DNA of 64,000 bases, from positions 310,001 to 374,000 of the forward strand of contig NZ_FXAZ01000003.1 of assembly GCF_900177815.1 (NCBI RefSeq). Reading direction: 5' to 3'. Position 1 is the first letter of the stretch. Each line of letters begins with the position of its first letter. Shown in pieces: positions 60,709 through 64,000 of this stretch. The notes below the pieces were generated by a model. The model was not told the DNA's origin, did not search any database, and worked only from the letters and a program-made list of their open reading frames with translations. A program made the position numbers and the translations under genes. Source of the stretch: Paenibacillus aquistagni (GTDB lineage Bacteria; Bacillota; Bacilli; Paenibacillales; Paenibacillaceae).

Positions 60709-62181
60709 ATGAAGAAAGGAAAACGCACGTTACTGCTTACCTTGGTCATGATGTTAGTCTCTTCTATGATGTTAGCTGCTTGTGGCGGCAAGGATTCAGG
60801 CTCTGCTACAAGCAAGGATGAGAAGCCGGTTGAGTTGATTTGGTACACAATCGGGACGCCTCAGCGTGATTTGAATGAAGTACTGCAGAAAGTCAACGAA
60901 TATACGAAGGAAAAAATTAATGCTACCATTAATATGAAGATGCTCGATTGGGGGGACTATGACCAGAAGATGCAGGTTATTTCTGCTTCTGGCGAGCCTT
61001 ACGATATTGCATTTACGTCTTCCTGGGGATTCAACTATGTTACCAATGCGCAAAAGGGAGCATTCTACAAGCTTAATGATCTTCTAGATGAGCATGGACA
61101 GGATCTCAAGAATGTCATTCATCCATCCTTCCTTGAAGGTGCGAAGATCAACGGCGAATTGTATGCGATTCCAGTCAATAAGGAACTTCCCGCACAGCGT
61201 GTGTTCCGATTTAATGATACACTCGTGAAAAAGTACAACTTCGATATTTCCAAGGTTCATACGCTTGAGGACTTGGAGCCTATGCTGAAGACGGTTGCTG
61301 AGAAGGAGAATATTAAGCCAATCTCGGCAGCGATGGGTCTGCCTCAAATGTTCGACTATGTCATCGAAGGAGGTATTCCAATTGGAGTGCCGCTTGATTC
61401 CAAGGATCTGAAGCTTGAGCTTACGCTTGAGAATCCGAAGATCATGGAACAATATGAAACGATGCACAAGTACTACAAAGCAGGCTACCTGCCTTCTGAT
61501 GTAGCCACATATACGGATGCGAACCAAAGCGAAGCGCTGAAGACGGGACGCTGGTTTGTCGATACGGCTCACTATCAGCCATTTGCTGAAACGAGCTGGT
61601 CGCAAGGCATTCCGGACAAGGTCGTGGTGCAGCCGGCAGAAGAGCCGTATGTATACAACTGGTCGGTTACTGGATCCATGATGGCGATCTCTGCTCAGTC
61701 GAAGTATCCGGAGAAGGCGATGGAATTCATCAACTTGCTGAATACGGACAAGTATCTTCGCAACCTGATCAACTTCGGTATCGAAGACAAGCATTACAAG
61801 CGGGTTGATGACAATACGATCGAGCCGCTGCCAGCACGCAAGGAATCCTATGATATGCCGCAATTTACGCTTGGCAACTTCTTTATTCTTGATCTTCTTC
61901 CAGAAGACCCTAAGGATAAGTGGGATCAGTTCGAAGCATTCAATAACTCTGCGAAGAACGCGCCATTGCTTGGATTCACGATGGATACAAGCAAGGTCCG
62001 GACCGAGATTGCAACTGTCTTGAACGTAAAGGATGAGTTCGAGAAGGCACTCACAACCGGTACGGTCGATCCGAAGGAATACCTGCCTAAAGCGATTGAG
62101 AAATACAAAGCAGCAGGTATTGAGAAGATCATGGAAGAAGCTCAGCGTCAAATTGATGAGTGGAAAAAATCAAAAGAATAA
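60709..62181 (+). CDS. ABC sugar transporter solute-binding lipoprotein (LplA/DUF3502 type)
   Basis: A 490-residue lipoprotein: MKKGKRTLLLTLVMMLVSSMML, lipobox MLAACG, then a family 1-type binding domain, ELIWYTIGTPQRDLNEVLQKVNEYTKEKINATINMKMLDWGDYDQK, PYDIAFTSSWGFNYVTNAQKGAFYKLNDLL and NWSVTGSMMAISAQSKYPEKAMEFINLLNTDKYLRNL. Such proteins bind oligosaccharides from plant or animal glycans. No matching permeases (LplB, YtcP types) are within the window on this side. ATG 60709 follows AGGGGG. Linked by 17 bases to a sulfatase gene, so the sugar imported may be desulfated. Confidence 0.85.
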   Translation: MKKGKRTLLLTLVMMLVSSMMLAACGGKDSGSATSKDEKPVELIWYTIGTPQRDLNEVLQKVNEYTKEKINATINMKMLDWGDYDQKMQVISASGEPYDIAFTSSWGFNYVTNAQKGAFYKLNDLLDEHGQDLKNVIHPSFLEGAKINGELYAIPVNKELPAQRVFRFNDTLVKKYNFDISKVHTLEDLEPMLKTVAEKENIKPISAAMGLPQMFDYVIEGGIPIGVPLDSKDLKLELTLENPKIMEQYETMHKYYKAGYLPSDVATYTDANQSEALKTGRWFVDTAHYQPFAETSWSQGIPDKVVVQPAEEPYVYNWSVTGSMMAISAQSKYPEKAMEFINLLNTDKYLRNLINFGIEDKHYKRVDDNTIEPLPARKESYDMPQFTLGNFFILDLLPEDPKDKWDQFEAFNNSAKNAPLLGFTMDTSKVRTEIATVLNVKDEFEKALTTGTVDPKEYLPKAIEKYKAAGIEKIMEEAQRQIDEWKKSKE

Positions 62182-62198
62182 CGAAAGGTCGGTTATGA

Positions 62199-63686
62199 AT
62201 GAAAAAGCCTAACATTGTCTTTATCGTGACAGATCAGCAGCAAAGAGGAACTCTTTCCTGCTACGATGCAGACACGTTATGCCAAACGCCGAACCTGGAT
62301 CAACTAGCTAACGAGGGCATTGTCTTTGACAATGCCTACGCTAGTTTTCCAGTTTGTACTCCAGCTCGAGCGTCTATGCAGACGGGGATGTATCCATTTA
62401 AGCATGGCATGCAGAACAACTCCTATTCACCAGGATGCCTGGTTAATGAATTGCCTCAGACGGATTATTTGCTCAGCCGCCAGTTGAAGCAAGCAGGTTA
62501 TTCGGTTGGGCATACTGGAAAATGGCATTTAGGCCAAGGCGAAGTCGATCGTACCAAATTCGACCGCAACTTAAAGTATATTGAATTCCCTGAGCAGGCG
62601 ATTCAGGCTCGTTCTATGCCGACAGACGTGGGTTATGAGGGAGATGATTTCCCAGGACATGGCGCGGGAGGCTGGAACTATCCGCAGTTCCGCGAGTATT
62701 TGAAGGAAAATAACTTAGAGCTCACGATCGAGAATAAGATCAGCGGACATTACTATGGCCACTTTGCTGCAGAGGTCACTTCATCCGTGGAGACGACGAT
62801 CGAGCATTATTTAACCGATCGTGCGATTCATTATATGGATCAGTTCTTGAACCGTGAAGAGCCGTTTATGATGGCGGTACACTTCTGGGGGCCGCATGAG
62901 CCTTATATCGCTCCATCGGATACGCTTGACCTCTACCGGGATATGACGATTCCGCCATGGCCAAGCTTTGATGAGGATCAGACGGATAAGCCGAATATTC
63001 ATAATGTGAAGCGAAGCAAAGCCAAAGATTGGGAGAGCTTTGAACCCTACGTGAAGCATTATTATGCCGTTATGACCCATATTGACCGTCAGGTTGGACG
63101 TCTAGTGGACTATTTGAAAGAGAAGGGCATCTATGAAGATACCGTCATTATGTTCTGTGCCGATCATGGAGAATCACTTGGTGTGCACGGAGGACTTTGT
63201 GACAAGGGCTTCTTTATGTATGATGAGACGTGCCGCATTCCGCTTATCGTGAAACCACAGCAAGGAGGCGGTGAAGGCGGACGCAAGGCGCAGGAGATGG
63301 TCGGCACTTGTGATCTATACGCCACTATGCTGGATTATGCTGGCATCAAGGAGCTGCATCCTGGCGTTGACGGCCGATCAATGGTTCCTATCGTGGAGGG
63401 CTTTACGCCTGAAGACTGGCCGGATGCAGTCGTTACGGAATTTACAGGCCTCGGCAGCTTGCTCTACACTCAACGCATGATTCGCATGGGCGATTATAAA
63501 TATGTGTTCAACAGCGGGGATACAGACGAATTGTATCATCTTAAATCAGACCCTCATGAACTGAAAAATCTAGTATGCGATGAACAATATGGAGATGTGC
63601 TTCTTCATATGCGCAAGCGTCTTGAAGCATGGATGGAGGAGCATGAGGATCATCTGATAGTGGAATATCGCCATATGCGCTTGTAG
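62199..63686 (+). CDS. Type I sulfatase (Cys-type)
   Basis: A 495-residue arylsulfatase-family hydrolase. PNIVFIVTDQQQRGTLSCYD gives the first metal Asp; the formylglycine site is FPVCTPARASMQTG (C-T-P-A-R, C-x-P-x-R core, about residue 52); GHTGKWHLGQ holds the active-site Lys and His; FWGPHEPY and MFCADHGESLGVHGG (D-H metal ligands) follow. The cysteine must be turned to formylglycine by a maturase that is not in the window. There is no signal peptide, so it would work in the cytoplasm on imported sulfated sugar. ATG 62199 follows AAAGG. It shares the binding-protein operon. Confidence 0.88.
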   Translation: MKKPNIVFIVTDQQQRGTLSCYDADTLCQTPNLDQLANEGIVFDNAYASFPVCTPARASMQTGMYPFKHGMQNNSYSPGCLVNELPQTDYLLSRQLKQAGYSVGHTGKWHLGQGEVDRTKFDRNLKYIEFPEQAIQARSMPTDVGYEGDDFPGHGAGGWNYPQFREYLKENNLELTIENKISGHYYGHFAAEVTSSVETTIEHYLTDRAIHYMDQFLNREEPFMMAVHFWGPHEPYIAPSDTLDLYRDMTIPPWPSFDEDQTDKPNIHNVKRSKAKDWESFEPYVKHYYAVMTHIDRQVGRLVDYLKEKGIYEDTVIMFCADHGESLGVHGGLCDKGFFMYDETCRIPLIVKPQQGGGEGGRKAQEMVGTCDLYATMLDYAGIKELHPGVDGRSMVPIVEGFTPEDWPDAVVTEFTGLGSLLYTQRMIRMGDYKYVFNSGDTDELYHLKSDPHELKNLVCDEQYGDVLLHMRKRLEAWMEEHEDHLIVEYRHMRL

Positions 63687-63805
63687 GCGGCAAGACTCAC
63701 GAATAGTCGAAAGAGAAGCTGGCTTAGTGTCGGAGGATCGATTGTCAGAATGTTGAATGTATAGTTGAAGATGAATCTCGCATTTCATAATGGCCACACA
63801 GCATC

Positions 63806-63871
63806 GAGGGAGATACTTCAGGAATGGTGTTAACGATAACTCTATATCATTCTTCGCAGACCATCTCCCTC
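63806..63871 (+). repeat. Inverted repeat between the two sulfatase genes
   Basis: GAGGGAGAT (63806-63814) and ATCTCCCTC (63863-63871) are exact complements around a 48-base loop, with no T run. It could cover the ribosome site of the second sulfatase gene or serve as an mRNA end. Confidence 0.35.
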
Positions 63872-63891
63872 CATAATGGATGGAGTGAATA

Positions 63892-64000
63892 ATGATGACA
63901 GATGCGGCAAGTACAGCTCCGGGTAAGAAGCGTCCGAATATTGTATTCATTTATTGCGATGATCTAGGCTATGGCGATCTTGGCTGCTTTGGCTCTGATG
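63892..64000 (+). CDS. Second sulfatase, N-terminal fragment
   Basis: Only the first 36 codons are present; the gene runs off the right edge. MMTDAASTAPGKK precedes RPNIVFIYCDDLGYGDLGCFGSD, the conserved start of type I sulfatases with the Asp-Asp metal ligands. It is a different subtype from the upstream one (DDLGYGDLGC against DQQQRGTLSC), closer to arylsulfatase A-like enzymes. Start ATG 63892 or 63895 lies after GGATGGAG. Two linked sulfatases suggest use of a glycan bearing more than one sulfate. Confidence 0.8.
   Translation, partial: MMTDAASTAPGKKRPNIVFIYCDDLGYGDLGCFGSD

Noticed and set aside
61084..62151. 355-codon open frame antisense to the sugar-binding lipoprotein
   Set aside because: No start signal; the plus strand has lipobox and binding-domain sequence.

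Overview
The window looks like chromosome of an aerobic or facultatively anaerobic, spore-forming Bacillota, most likely Paenibacillus or a near relative. This is inference from content: strong AGGAGG-type ribosome binding sites with frequent TTG/GTG starts, SigA-type promoters, T-box, TPP and purine riboswitches, a TRAP-type trp leader, ECF transporter genes, a bacterial GlnRS, and many glycan and ABC-transport genes. No rRNA, tRNA, CRISPR array, prophage or insertion sequence was seen.

Layout. 0-6.4 kb: start of a Rieske oxygenase-type gene, an NCS2 purine permease, a GNAT acetyltransferase, an ASCH protein, a fosmidomycin-resistance-type MFS pump and a YjiH membrane protein. 6.6-8.5 kb: an atypical purine riboswitch, wired as an ON switch, before a FAD-dependent dehydrogenase. 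8.5-17.4 kb: a pair of unknown Ser/Gly-rich proteins, an FNR-controlled formate/nitrite channel, a DHA2 drug pump, a DUF2268 zinc peptidase, a GH20 hexosaminidase and a dGTPase-like protein. 17.4-28 kb: a DedA-like protein, then genes matching flavin-based extracellular electron transfer (ApbE flavin transferase, EetA, EetB), an ECF energy module, a U32-family protein under tandem FNR/Rex-like boxes, a class III aminotransferase and a UbiA prenyltransferase. 28-36 kb: a decayed AT-rich stretch, a fused anthranilate synthase with a TRAP leader, a chloramphenicol-phosphotransferase pseudogene, a HemB-like protein without catalytic residues, a glycosyltransferase and an orphan PTS EIIC. 36-41 kb (minus strand): a polyprenyl diphosphate synthase and helper, a type II NADH dehydrogenase with a membrane tail, and a doubly flavinylated lipoprotein. 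41-47.4 kb: a ZIP metal transporter, a DUF1722 protein and a TPP-riboswitch thiXYZ salvage operon with a TatD-like hydrolase. 47.7-56.4 kb: an Na+/H+ antiporter, T-box-controlled ilvA, a coiled-coil protein, glnS, a DsrE protein, a secreted protein and a tyrosine phosphatase. 56.7-64 kb: an MFS transporter, a sugar oxidoreductase/isomerase pair, an ABC sugar-binding lipoprotein and two sulfatases.

The main system is the flavin electron-transfer set, spread over 18.4-41.2 kb. Ndh2 would pass electrons from NADH to a demethylmenaquinone pool built by the UbiA protein and the polyprenyl synthase; EetA/EetB would carry them across the membrane; and a PplA-like lipoprotein, flavinylated by the ApbE protein, would pass them outward. 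The parts resemble the Listeria system but form at least three transcription units here, with an ECF module directly behind eetAB and an anaerobically controlled U32 gene between them.

Three regulatory elements deserve attention: the purine riboswitch with changed binding-pocket bases, the TRAP leader that can hide the ribosome binding site of trpE(G), and the tandem FNR/Rex-like boxes before the U32 gene.
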